From Candidatus Phascolarctobacterium caballi (GTDB taxonomy: Bacteria > Bacillota > Negativicutes > Acidaminococcales > Acidaminococcaceae), in assembly GCA_018065225.1 (NCBI GenBank), contig JAGHTS010000059.1, positions 1 to 40,132 of the forward strand: 40,132 bases of DNA, given 5' to 3'. The notes under the pieces were generated by a model, which worked only from the letters and a program-made list of their open reading frames with translations, did not search any database and had not been told where the DNA came from. A program made the translations under genes and the position numbers. Positions 26,152 to 34,763 of this stretch are shown here, piece by piece (within the stretch, counting starts at the first letter, position 1; each line of letters starts with the position of its first letter).

Positions 26152-26562
26152 ATGTTAAATTTGAACCCATTAAATCAAGTAGGTGTGTTTTTGTTTTTGG
26201 TCGTAGCGGTGCTGGTGGCGTATATTTATTGCCACTATATCAAGAGGGGGGAACCATTACCACCTTCTGATAAGGATTGGAAAAGAACACGTGATACCGT
26301 GGTTGCTGAGGCAATTAAAGATTTGGAAGAGTTTATTCAAAACTTCAAAAGAGATTTGGCTTTTAAGCGTGAACGACTGGATAATAATTTATCTATTATG
26401 TTTAAGCAACTTTGGAATGACGGGATATTTCAGTGGGGTTTTATTGCGGAATGCTTTAAGGAATTTGGGCGGCTGATTAACTGGAAGAAATACCGAGTTG
26501 TATATTGCATTATAATCCTTATTCTCTGCGGATTGTTCCTGTACTACGTGATTGGGGTATGA
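26152..26562 (+). CDS. membrane protein, putative holin-like
   Basis: N- and C-terminal hydrophobic segments; lies after endolysin. Confidence 0.5.
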   Translation: MLNLNPLNQVGVFLFLVVAVLVAYIYCHYIKRGEPLPPSDKDWKRTRDTVVAEAIKDLEEFIQNFKRDLAFKRERLDNNLSIMFKQLWNDGIFQWGFIAECFKEFGRLINWKKYRVVYCIIILILCGLFLYYVIGV

Positions 26563-26566
26563 GGGG

Positions 26567-26827
26567 ATGAATAATGGTAAGAATTTTATTGTTATTCTGC
26601 TTGCTGCAGTTCTCGTTTTTGCCGCTGGCTATTGGGCAGGAATACATAGTGACGGACGCTCAGCTGACGAAGTTAGAAAACAAATTAATTCAGCTCAAAG
26701 CAATCAACAGTCAATTACAGGTTCAATTGGAACAGCTGCACAAGCAGTCAGCGAATCAGGAAGAGTCATTGAAGAACTTATCGATGGACTTCGACAAGTT
26801 CGCCGCCAGCCAGCACCGGAAAATTAA
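26567..26827 (+). CDS. small membrane protein, possible inner-membrane spanin
   Basis: N-terminal TM FIVILLAAVLVFAAGYWAGI; lysis locus; ATG at 26567. Confidence 0.5.
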   Translation: MNNGKNFIVILLAAVLVFAAGYWAGIHSDGRSADEVRKQINSAQSNQQSITGSIGTAAQAVSESGRVIEELIDGLRQVRRQPAPEN

Positions 26828-26894
26828 CGAGTTGAAACTGCAGAGGGTATTGCTTGTTTTTGGGGCTTTAGCGGCGGTATCGATTAAAAGATAA
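26574..26894 (+). CDS. overlapping signal-peptide/coiled-coil protein, possible spanin partner
   Basis: MVRILLLFCLLQFSFLPLAIGQ signal-like, heptad-rich body, C-terminal hydrophobic VLLVFGALAAV; overlaps the previous CDS in another frame. Confidence 0.5.
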   Translation: MVRILLLFCLLQFSFLPLAIGQEYIVTDAQLTKLENKLIQLKAINSQLQVQLEQLHKQSANQEESLKNLSMDFDKFAASQHRKINELKLQRVLLVFGALAAVSIKR

Positions 26895-26900
26895 CAATAC

Positions 26901-26929
26901 TTGACGACCAAAAGAAAAAGAGGTATAAT
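26901..26929 (+). promoter_or_regulatory. sigma70-type promoter TTGACG-N17-TATAAT
   Basis: -35 at 26901-26906, -10 at 26924-26929. Confidence 0.7.
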
Positions 26930-26935
26930 AAAAGC

Positions 26936-27005
26936 ACCCTTTTTAGGGTTGCCAATTGCCTTGTTGGTATAGAAAGGTCGGGTGTACTGCTCGGCTTTTC
27001 TTTTT
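26936..27005 (+). ncRNA. candidate ~70-nt small RNA ending in intrinsic terminator
   Basis: Downstream of promoter; hairpin ACCC-tttttaGGGT; terminator stem GAAAGGTCGGGT/GCTCGGCTTTTC then TTTTT. Confidence 0.5.
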
Positions 27006-27100
27006 AATTAGAAAATAAAAGGTCGTCAAACAGGTCGTCAGAACAAAAATTTAGAGGGCTTTGGAATTTATCCAAAACCCTCTAAACCTTGATTGTTCTG

Positions 27101-27157
27101 TGGTGCCGGAGGCCGGAGTCGAACCGGCACGGTTGTTACACCGCTTGATTTTGAGAT
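27101..27157 (-). other. attP core: 3' portion of a tRNA-Leu (CAA-type) gene
   Basis: Reverse complement CTCAAAATCAAGCGGTGTAACAACCGTGCCGGTTCGACTCCGGCCTCCGGCACCA contains T-arm and CCA end; 5' half missing; integrase adjacent. Confidence 0.82.
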
Positions 27158-27176
27158 ATAAAATTGGAATTTTGGA

Positions 27177-27227
27177 AAATGGCTTAATGGTGCGGAAAAC
27201 CGCATTATTGAGCCATTTTTTTATTTT
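27177..27227. terminator. strong, possibly bidirectional intrinsic terminator
   Basis: AAAATGGCTTAATGGTGCGG-aaaa-CCGCATTATTGAGCCATTTTTTT. Confidence 0.75.
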
Positions 27228-27364
27228 TGATTTGATTAAATATTTTTGTTTTTTGCATCTTTTTGAAGCCAAAAGGTCGTCGGAAAAGTCGTCAACGATA
27301 CCGCTTGACTGATAGTCAAAATTTTGCAAAAAAATGGCTTAACCGTGCGGTGGAATTGGAAGAC

Positions 27365-28465
27365 CTATAATTTATTCAACAAGTCAAGTGTACTTTTGTC
27401 CATTTCGGGGGTGTGCTTAACGTATTTATTTAATGTCATGGCGACGGTGGAATGACCGAGTTTCGCCTGTATTTTTTTTGGGTTAATGTCATTCTCCGCT
27501 AAATAAGTTGCCACAGTAGCACGCAGGGAATGAAAGGTCATTTCGTCCGGGAAACCTAATACTTTACGTGCATCGCAAAAAGCACGGCTTAACGAATTGG
27601 GCATAAGAAAACCGCCTGTGCGAGATTGAAACACAAATGAATCAGGATTTATTTTTTTATTTTTTTCTTTATTAAAAGAAATCTGCTCTTGTAATAATTT
27701 TTTCATAACAGGGGGGATGGCGATTGCACGGATAGAGCTTTTGGTTTTCAATGAACCGACAATCCATTGACCATTATAAACCTTAATGCCACGTTCTACT
27801 ACAATATAATTTTCGTCCAAGCGCAAGTCCTTTATTTGCAGACCGCAGATTTCGCCGCGTCGCATTCCTGTGTTCCGGGCAAAGCGGAAAATTCTTTTCA
27901 TTTGCTGGCTGGGAATTGCATCCAACAAAATATCAAATTCCTCTTTGGTAAGGGTCAACCGTTCTTTGCTTTCATACTTAGGTTTATCGATGAAGTCAAA
28001 AGGATTTTCTTTTATAACCTTTTCTTTCCATGCTTGATGGAAAACCGCTTTTAAAAACACATAGAGCATCTGCTTTGTCCGCCTGCCGTCAACCGCCGCT
28101 TTCGGCTTAAAAGATAACAAAAATTGACGACTTGCAGGAACATTGACGGTGTCCATTTTCATTCTGGAAAAATTAGTTCCGGCAATATAATTCTTGATTA
28201 GGCAATCGTAAGTGTCAAGGGTAGAAGTGCCCGGGTCATTCTCCCGCCGTGCTTTCATGTAGTAGTCAATGAACGAACCCACAGAATATACATTACGGGA
28301 CAACCCTGAATATTTTAGCATTAACTTATTGATTTTTTCAGTCAACTCCACTTGCGTATCTGCGTACACATGCTTGCTGAACGCTTCCCCTGTAATTCCG
28401 TCATACAAAGTAATTTTTCTTTCAAACCGCCCGTCAGGGCGCTTTTTTATTTTCGGCTTATTCAT
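27365..28465 (-). CDS. int: phage integrase (tyrosine recombinase)
   Basis: NTGMRRGEICGLQIKDL; FHSLRATVATYLAENDINPKKIQAKLGHSTVAMTLNKYVKH; adjacent to tRNA-derived attP. Confidence 0.93.
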   Translation of the reverse strand: MNKPKIKKRPDGRFERKITLYDGITGEAFSKHVYADTQVELTEKINKLMLKYSGLSRNVYSVGSFIDYYMKARRENDPGTSTLDTYDCLIKNYIAGTNFSRMKMDTVNVPASRQFLLSFKPKAAVDGRRTKQMLYVFLKAVFHQAWKEKVIKENPFDFIDKPKYESKERLTLTKEEFDILLDAIPSQQMKRIFRFARNTGMRRGEICGLQIKDLRLDENYIVVERGIKVYNGQWIVGSLKTKSSIRAIAIPPVMKKLLQEQISFNKEKNKKINPDSFVFQSRTGGFLMPNSLSRAFCDARKVLGFPDEMTFHSLRATVATYLAENDINPKKIQAKLGHSTVAMTLNKYVKHTPEMDKSTLDLLNKL

Positions 28466-29067
28466 GGCAAAACCTTCTTTCTCACTTCAACAACTTCGCC
28501 ACATATTGTAACAGGCAAGGTCATAACTTCTTTACGGGTATATAACTTGGGCGGGAAAACATCGGTGTTATATGCCCGGAGTTCAATTCCATTGTCGCGG
28601 AAAAATACTTTTTTACAAGTCCCCTCATCTCCATTAACTAAAACAATGGCAACAGCACCGGAACGGACAACAGGCGTCTGCTTAACGATAACAATATCCC
28701 CCGGGGCAATGTAAGGCAACATACTGTCGCCGGTGATTTGCAGGGCAAAGAAATCTCCTTCCATTGCCACATTGGACGAAATCTCTTCCCAGTCAATAAT
28801 GTTCTCTTCTGCGGTTATGGGAATGCCGGCGGCGACGGTCCCAAGAACGGGAATACGAGTGCGAGCCGGTGCGACGGGTAAATTGTTATTAATAAGAGCG
28901 TCAACAGTCACCCCATAAAAATCCGCCAATTGGATAAGGCGGTCTTTTTTTGGATAATGAATACCACGCTCCCATCGTGAAATAGTGTTTTGCGGAACTC
29001 CCAAATGACGGGCTACTTCTATTTGGGATAATCCTTTTTCTTTTCGTATTTTTTCAAGGTTAGTCAT
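28462..29067 (-). CDS. CI/LexA-like repressor (HTH_3 + S24 peptidase)
   Basis: MTNLEKIRKEKGLSQIEVARHLGVPQNTISRWERG; ITGDSMLPYIAPGDIVIVKQ (Ser); GAVAIVLVNGDEGTCKKV (Lys). Confidence 0.93.
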   Translation of the reverse strand: MTNLEKIRKEKGLSQIEVARHLGVPQNTISRWERGIHYPKKDRLIQLADFYGVTVDALINNNLPVAPARTRIPVLGTVAAGIPITAEENIIDWEEISSNVAMEGDFFALQITGDSMLPYIAPGDIVIVKQTPVVRSGAVAIVLVNGDEGTCKKVFFRDNGIELRAYNTDVFPPKLYTRKEVMTLPVTICGEVVEVRKKVLP

Positions 29068-29152
29068 ATATACCTCCTATCCACAAAACGGAATGTAGGC
29101 GTGATTATATCAAGAAAAAAATAAAAAAACAACAAAAAAATTAAAAAAAGTA

Positions 29153-29180
29153 TTGACATTCTACGAGAAACGGATATAAT
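29153..29180 (+). promoter_or_regulatory. early promoter TTGACA-N16-TATAAT with an AAACGGATA operator-like spacer
   Basis: -35 29153-29158, -10 29175-29180. Confidence 0.75.
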
Positions 29181-29257
29181 ACAATTACACAACGCAAAAC
29201 GGATAATAAAGCACAAAAGCGTTGAGAAAAAAAGCACATACCGGAAGGGGTGAGAAA

Positions 29258-29476
29258 ATGGAAAAAATCAAAAAAGTTAAAAATGTCATAAGGGGCTTAA
29301 AGACACAATATCCGCTTGAAGAAATAACAATATTTACTGACGATGAAGTATTGTTCAGCGGTAAGTTGGACGCATGGGAACACCCAAACGACATGGCAAT
29401 GTTTGCATTTGAAGTGGGCGAAAGAATTTGTAAAAAGGTTATTACGTTCCACAGCAAAGCATTCATATTTACTTAA
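29258..29476 (+). CDS. small early protein of unknown function
   Basis: First ORF after early promoter; RBS-like ggggtgag before ATG 29258. Confidence 0.55.
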   Translation: MEKIKKVKNVIRGLKTQYPLEEITIFTDDEVLFSGKLDAWEHPNDMAMFAFEVGERICKKVITFHSKAFIFT

Positions 29477-29599
29477 AAAGCACATACCGGGCAAAGCCCG
29501 TATGAATAAAGCCCCCAACGTGGCGTAGCAAGGCAATAGGTTCTGATGAGTGGCTTAAAACTTAACTATGTTGGGCGGCGGGGGCAGAAAGGAGTAGAA

Positions 29600-29848
29600 A
29601 TGCAACCATTATTGCTGAGTGTGCAAGATGCAAGCGAGTATTCAGGATTGAGCGTTGACGTAATTAAAGGTGAGGTGATTAATGGGAATCTGGACTATGT
29701 CATAACCGATAAGCGGCAGAAGGTTCTTATTCACCGCGTGTCATTGGACAACCGTGTTGCGGAAATGGCAAGAGTGCATGAGGTTATATCACCGACCCAA
29801 GCACGCAAAACTTACCGCGAAATCAAAGCAAGCCAAAAAAAGCAATAA
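29600..29848 (+). CDS. excisionase-like / helix-turn-helix DNA-binding protein
   Basis: LLSVQDASEYSGLSVDVIKGEVINGNLDYVITDKRQKVLIHRVSLD; RBS aaaggag. Confidence 0.6.
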   Translation: MQPLLLSVQDASEYSGLSVDVIKGEVINGNLDYVITDKRQKVLIHRVSLDNRVAEMARVHEVISPTQARKTYREIKASQKKQ

Positions 29849-29887
29849 AAAAAGCACGTCGGCAAACGTGCTAATTTAAGGGCAATT

Positions 29888-30106
29888 ATGCCCAGAAAGG
29901 ATATTTATATGATAACAAAATTGCGAAGAAATGTCAACACAGAGGCATTGTTAACCGGACTAATGCAATCTTATGCGAATGTGGGTGTTAATGTTATAGG
30001 TTTTTCACCCAAACCAACGCATGAAGATATTGCAGAGAAACGGTATCACAGATTAATGGCGGTCGTGATAGTTGCCGAAGTGCTGACATTATTTTATTGG
30101 TGGTAA
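29888..30106 (+). CDS. small early membrane protein
   Basis: C-terminal hydrophobic MAVVIVAEVLTLFYWW. Confidence 0.5.
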   Translation: MPRKDIYMITKLRRNVNTEALLTGLMQSYANVGVNVIGFSPKPTHEDIAEKRYHRLMAVVIVAEVLTLFYWW

Positions 30107-30366
30107 CCATGACGGTTAAAGAATTTTGCCAAATCCTTAACCTTGACGACTGCGGTGTACATTCAATAACAATTAGGGCGGTCAACGGAAATAAGATAAC
30201 CGAAGAACATTATAGCGATAGCGATTTCGGTTATGGTGAAGATTACGACTGCTACACCACAGTAACAGAGCGGCTGATAGGTGAATATGGGGATTGGCAG
30301 ATTATGGACGACAACTATATAACTTCGGATGGTTGCTTCGTCGTTGATTTAAGAAAGGCAGGGTGA
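30097..30366 (+). CDS. hypothetical early protein
   Basis: Intact ORF overlapping neighbours, operon-like. Confidence 0.6.
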   Translation: MVVTMTVKEFCQILNLDDCGVHSITIRAVNGNKITEEHYSDSDFGYGEDYDCYTTVTERLIGEYGDWQIMDDNYITSDGCFVVDLRKAG

Positions 30367-30367
30367 A

Positions 30368-30625
30368 ATGGACAGAGAAACACAAGAAGTTTATAACAAA
30401 AAATCGGCGTTTGTCCGTGATTTCGGAGTGTTTTTGAAGGAACACAAAATTAGCGATGTTGTCTCGCTAAAATATCACTACAACACCGAAGGCAATCGTC
30501 GTGAATATGTTACGGTAACTTATTTTGACCCGATAACAGGGCAATACATTGACAAAAATGTCAACGTAACATTAGACAGCATACCGGCAATAATTTTAGA
30601 TATTACAAAATATGGGCTTTTATGA
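30368..30625 (+). CDS. hypothetical early protein
   Basis: Intact ORF in operon. Confidence 0.6.
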   Translation: MDRETQEVYNKKSAFVRDFGVFLKEHKISDVVSLKYHYNTEGNRREYVTVTYFDPITGQYIDKNVNVTLDSIPAIILDITKYGLL

Positions 30626-31137
30626 GCCAAAAGAAAGGAAAAAGGAAAATGGCTAAACTTTATGAAATTTGTAATGAATTGGATGCAATAATCCAAGACG
30701 GCAAAGTGTTTGTGAGCACGGAAACAGGCGAGGTATTCACGCCTGACGCACTGGATGCGTTGAAGTTGGAAAAGGCAGAAAAGGTTGACAACTGCTTAAT
30801 GGTTATGCGGCAGTATGAAACCGATGCAGCGGGGATTGATTTGGAGATTGAACGGCTCACGGCATTAAAAAAACACTATGCCAGCCGTGCAAAATGGCTC
30901 AAAGAATATGTCAAGGATTGCCTGAACGGCGAAGAATTTAAAAGTGGTAAATTCAAAGTTACTTACCGGCAAAGCCGTGCGATCGTCTTTACCGATTGGC
31001 GGAAAGTGCCGGAGCAATATTTTAAAGACCAAACAGAGAAAGATATTTCAAAGGTGGCACTGATGGACGTGTTAAAGAATGGCGGCACCGTTCCGGGTGT
31101 AGTACTGGAAGAGAGAATTAATATGGTGGTGAAATGA
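30622..31137 (+). CDS. siphovirus Gp157-family protein
   Basis: IDLEIERLTALKKHYASRAKWLKEYVKDCL...FKVTYRQSRAIVFTDWRKVPEQYF. Confidence 0.75.
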   Translation: MSQKKGKRKMAKLYEICNELDAIIQDGKVFVSTETGEVFTPDALDALKLEKAEKVDNCLMVMRQYETDAAGIDLEIERLTALKKHYASRAKWLKEYVKDCLNGEEFKSGKFKVTYRQSRAIVFTDWRKVPEQYFKDQTEKDISKVALMDVLKNGGTVPGVVLEERINMVVK

Positions 31138-31856
31138 TAATGGGCGCAATAGAAATTTACAACAAAATGAAAACCCCGCCTACAAATGCACTTAGAAAAA
31201 TTGAAATCGGAACATTGAAGGGCAAAACCAACATTGACCCCCAATGGCGAATTCAGGTAATGACAGAAACCTTTGGCTTGTGTGGTGTGGGCTGGAAGTT
31301 CAATGTTCTTGACACCAAAGTGGAGCAGTGCCCCGAAGGTCAAAGGTTGGTTTATATGCAAATATCACTGCAGGTCAAGTCCGCTGAAGGTGAATGGTCA
31401 GAACCGATATATGCATATGGCGGAGACATGATTGTTGAAAAAAATAAGAATGGTCTTGTTCCTAATGACGAAGCATACAAAATGTGCTTGACTGACGCTT
31501 TGGGCAACGCAATGAGATATTTAGGAGTGGCGGCGGATGTTTATCAGGGAAAATTTGATAACAAGTACGAACGGCAAACGTGGAATAACCCCCCTAATTC
31601 AACGCAGGACACAAGTAAAAGCACAACCATACAAAATCCACCGTATGAGAAAAAACAAACAATTACAGCCCCATATACAACCCATACAGACGGGAAACTT
31701 ATGGTTAAGTCATTAAAAGACGGTTCATGGTTGGCTGTCGCACATATGAATAAAGCACAAATGGAATGGGCTTATAAATGCGAGAAATACGCAGAAGTTA
31801 AAGACGAAATCGCAGCTTTGGGAAAGATGAGTTTTGGGGCAGAATGGCAGAGTTAA
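31134..31856 (+). CDS. Rad52/Sak-like single-strand annealing protein
   Basis: PTNALRKIEIGTLKGKTNIDPQWRIQVMTETFGLCGVGWKF...YGGDMIVEKNKNGLVPNDEAYKMCLTDALGNAMRYLGVAADVY. Confidence 0.65.
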   Translation: MIMGAIEIYNKMKTPPTNALRKIEIGTLKGKTNIDPQWRIQVMTETFGLCGVGWKFNVLDTKVEQCPEGQRLVYMQISLQVKSAEGEWSEPIYAYGGDMIVEKNKNGLVPNDEAYKMCLTDALGNAMRYLGVAADVYQGKFDNKYERQTWNNPPNSTQDTSKSTTIQNPPYEKKQTITAPYTTHTDGKLMVKSLKDGSWLAVAHMNKAQMEWAYKCEKYAEVKDEIAALGKMSFGAEWQS

Positions 31857-32149
31857 GAGCGATACCGAAAAAAAAGAAAATAAAGCTTAGCGTGGGGCAG
31901 CAAATTGCCCTACGCAAGGCAATATTCGAAAGAGACCACTATTGCTGTGTTGTGTGTGGGAAAAAGGCACAGCACAGACATCATGAGCCGCCGGGAAGTA
32001 ATAAGACCGACAGAATAGAAACTGGTGTGGCTTTATGCGTAGAATGCCACAACATCAGACACAATGACCCGAACCGCAGCTTACAGTGGAAAAAGATAAT
32101 AGTTGATTATTTGAGGAATATATATGCTGATTACTACAAATCAAATTAA
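31844..32149 (+). CDS. HNH endonuclease
   Basis: RDHYCCVVCGKKAQHRHHEPPG...CVECHNIRH. Confidence 0.85.
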   Translation: MAELRAIPKKKKIKLSVGQQIALRKAIFERDHYCCVVCGKKAQHRHHEPPGSNKTDRIETGVALCVECHNIRHNDPNRSLQWKKIIVDYLRNIYADYYKSN

Positions 32150-32660
32150 CTTCTTCAACGGTCTTATCCAGATAATACTGCCGGCAGGTCATATTGAGCA
32201 GGCAAACGATTTGGGACAAGCCCTTAACAAAGGTAAAAGATTGGTAGTAAAGATTGAGCCGGAAAAAAAGAAAAGGTCATTGAATGCAAACGCCTGTATG
32301 TGGGCAATGCTGAACGAGTTGGCAATTAAACTACATACCACAGCCGAGGAACTATACATTGAAGAGTTACGGAAATATGGTGTAAGGCATTACATTCCTG
32401 CTCTTCCTGAGAGCATACCAATATACGAGAAAGCGTTCAAGTTCGTTGAGGTGGTTGACAGGGAACCAATTGTAACGGGTAACAGACAAGATGCGGTTAC
32501 GTTGGCGGTGTATCTTGGCAGTAGCACTTACAACACGGCAGAGTTCAGCCGTTTGCTTGACGGCATTATAGAAGATGCCAAAGAGCAAGGGTGTATATAT
32601 ATAAGTCCCGAAGACAGGGATTTACTGATTGAAAGGTGGGGAAAAGATGGCGGCGAATGA
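32124..32660 (+). CDS. NinB-like recombination protein
   Basis: KKKRSLNANACMWAMLNELAIKLHTTAEELYIEELRKYG. Confidence 0.7.
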   Translation: MLITTNQINFFNGLIQIILPAGHIEQANDLGQALNKGKRLVVKIEPEKKKRSLNANACMWAMLNELAIKLHTTAEELYIEELRKYGVRHYIPALPESIPIYEKAFKFVEVVDREPIVTGNRQDAVTLAVYLGSSTYNTAEFSRLLDGIIEDAKEQGCIYISPEDRDLLIERWGKDGGE

Positions 32661-33561
32661 TACCAAGAGATTCTACTGGTTGAAACTTCACAAAGATTTT
32701 TTCAAAAAACATGAAATAAAAATTGTTGAAGGAATGCCAAATGGTAAGGACTATGTCTTGTTCTACTTAAAATTGCTTGTTGAAAGTGTGAGCCATGAAG
32801 GGGATTTACGGTTTAGCGACACAGTCCCTTACAATGAGCAGATGCTGAGCATATTGACAGACACCAATATTGACGTGGTACGGTCAGCAATGAAAATCTT
32901 TACTGACCTAAAAATGATAGAGGTGCTTGACGATGCCACAATTCACATGGCAGAGGTGAATAAGTTAATCGGCAGTGAAACAGGAAAAGCACAAAGAATG
33001 AGAGAATATCGGGAAAAGATAAGTGCTACAGACGGGCTACAATCGGGCTACAATGTAGCCAAGAGATTAGAGATTAGAGGTAAGATATATAGTGGTGGTG
33101 GTAATAGTAGTGACACTTATAAAGTAAGCCAAGATTGTAAAAATAGATACTTAAGCAATACTGATAATTCCAGTAATCAACTTGATATAAATAATAAAGA
33201 TAAGACCACCACCGCCACCACCGTTGTTATGGAAGAATACGAAAAAAATATTGGCAAGCCAACACCTGCCATAGAGAAAAGAATCAAAGCATTGGTTGAA
33301 GAGGTTGGCGACAAAACGGTGATGGATGCCATAGAAGAGGCGGCGGCAATGAATATCAGAAATTATAAATACATGGCGGCAATTGCACGGGGTCATAAGG
33401 GGAAGAAGAAAGAAAGGCAAATTGAACCGGGCGACAAGGGGTACAAACATATTGACCCTAACTGCCCTGAGTGCAACGGAACGGGTGAAGCGGTAAGATA
33501 CATAGGCGGACGGGCTGATATGCCAGTGAAAATTGATTGTCCAATCTGTTGCAGGCATTGA
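32635..33561 (+). CDS. phage replisome organizer / replication initiation protein
   Basis: FYWLKLHKDFFKKHEIKIVEGMPNGKDYVLFYLKLLVESVSHEGDLRFSDTVPYNEQMLSILT; C-terminal CPECNGTG...CPICC. Confidence 0.8.
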   Translation, partial: GGEKMAANDTKRFYWLKLHKDFFKKHEIKIVEGMPNGKDYVLFYLKLLVESVSHEGDLRFSDTVPYNEQMLSILTDTNIDVVRSAMKIFTDLKMIEVLDDATIHMAEVNKLIGSETGKAQRMREYREKISATDGLQSGYNVAKRLEIRGKIYSGGGNSSDTYKVSQDCKNRYLSNTDNSSNQLDINNKDKTTTATTVVMEEYEKNIGKPTPAIEKRIKALVEEVGDKTVMDAIEEAAAMNIRNYKYMAAIARGHKGKKKERQIEPGDKGYKHIDPNCPECNGTGEAVRYIGGRADMPVKIDCPICCRH

Positions 33562-33572
33562 GAGGTGGGAAA

Positions 33573-33899
33573 ATGATTAAGACGGTAGAAGAAACAAATA
33601 ACTGCATCCGGTTAATTAATTCTATGCCTTATAACCAAAGAATTAGCAGAGGGGAATTAAGCAGGGCAACAGGATTAAGCGACCGAATTATGCGTAAGAC
33701 AATAGAACTGCTCCGGAAGGACGGGGAGTTCATAATCAATAATCAGTCCGGCGGTGGATATACACGGTTGGAAAAAACTGCTGAAAACGAAATCAAAATG
33801 ATGGAATGGGTAAAGCAGGAAAAAAGCCGGGCAATGAAAATCATTAAAAACTATATGCCGGTTGAATACTGGCTAAAAAATCAAAGGGCGTTATTTTAG
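33573..33899 (+). CDS. HTH-containing early protein
   Basis: RISRGELSRATGLSDRIMRKTIELLRKDGEFIIN winged-helix-like. Confidence 0.6.
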   Translation: MIKTVEETNNCIRLINSMPYNQRISRGELSRATGLSDRIMRKTIELLRKDGEFIINNQSGGGYTRLEKTAENEIKMMEWVKQEKSRAMKIIKNYMPVEYWLKNQRALF

Positions 33900-33913
33900 A
33901 AAGGAGAAAAGAA

Positions 33914-34096
33914 ATGAGCAAATGGGTTGAAATTCGGGAAGATGCTTTTATTAAATTTGAAAAAATAACGGGGCTTGAATTGACCCCGTTGGGAGATTTG
34001 TTTGTGGTAGTGGAAGGCAGATGCTACATAGTTAAAGAAAAGGCAACAAGAAAGGATTTGCTGGATTGGAAAAAGAAATTGGAGAAAGAAAAATGA
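33914..34096 (+). CDS. hypothetical protein
   Basis: Short ORF with RBS agaaaggag. Confidence 0.55.
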   Translation: MSKWVEIREDAFIKFEKITGLELTPLGDLFVVVEGRCYIVKEKATRKDLLDWKKKLEKEK

Positions 34097-34334
34097 TAAA
34101 CATTGACGAATGCCCGGTTAAGCAGGGAGATATTATATGGGGAAATCGAGGTAAAAGAGTGGTGCTGGATACATTCCGTAGCGATAACAATTCAATGGAA
34201 TGGCAGTGTACATTTGCGGTCACAAAAAACCGCTGGAAACAAAAGGAAAAATATTTGAAAGGGTTGTACTTACGGAACATTGCGGAATGGGGGCATACCA
34301 AAATAAGAATGAACGCAAGGGTGGAGGGTTGGAA

Positions 34335-34607
34335 ATGAGTGCAAGACAAGTGGTAAGAATAGATGTTTCCCAAAGAACATACGACCGCATAAAAAATGGC
34401 TTTCAACCTTTCCTGATTCTCCCGATAGCAAAGGGGGTTAATGGTGGCGATACGCTGTGGATTTACAAAAACAAAGGTGGAGCTCAAAAAATAAGTTGCT
34501 TTGTACTTGGCGAATGCGGCTATTGTCGTCAAAAAGGAGAAACAGAGGGAATGCAAGAAGGTTATATGATAGTAACGCTTAAAGGCGTACGGGAAGTTGA
34601 GGGGTAA
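34335..34607 (+). CDS. hypothetical protein
   Basis: ATG 34335 in ORF 34200-34607. Confidence 0.5.
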   Translation: MSARQVVRIDVSQRTYDRIKNGFQPFLILPIAKGVNGGDTLWIYKNKGGAQKISCFVLGECGYCRQKGETEGMQEGYMIVTLKGVREVEG

Positions 34608-34763
34608 AAATGGCAATGACTTTGACAAAATGAATAAAGAGTGTGGATTTGAAGAAATAGAGGAATACTGCAAACTGTTTATTCCGCCTATGGTGTTGGA
34701 CGCTATTCGTGATTTGCAAATTCAAATAGTGCGGAATACAAGAGTAAAGGTGGTGATTGAGGG

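Noticed and set aside
27101-27157. Functional phage tRNA-Leu gene
   Set aside because: Only the anticodon-loop-to-3' portion is present; upstream sequence does not complete the D-arm/acceptor; better explained as attP core.
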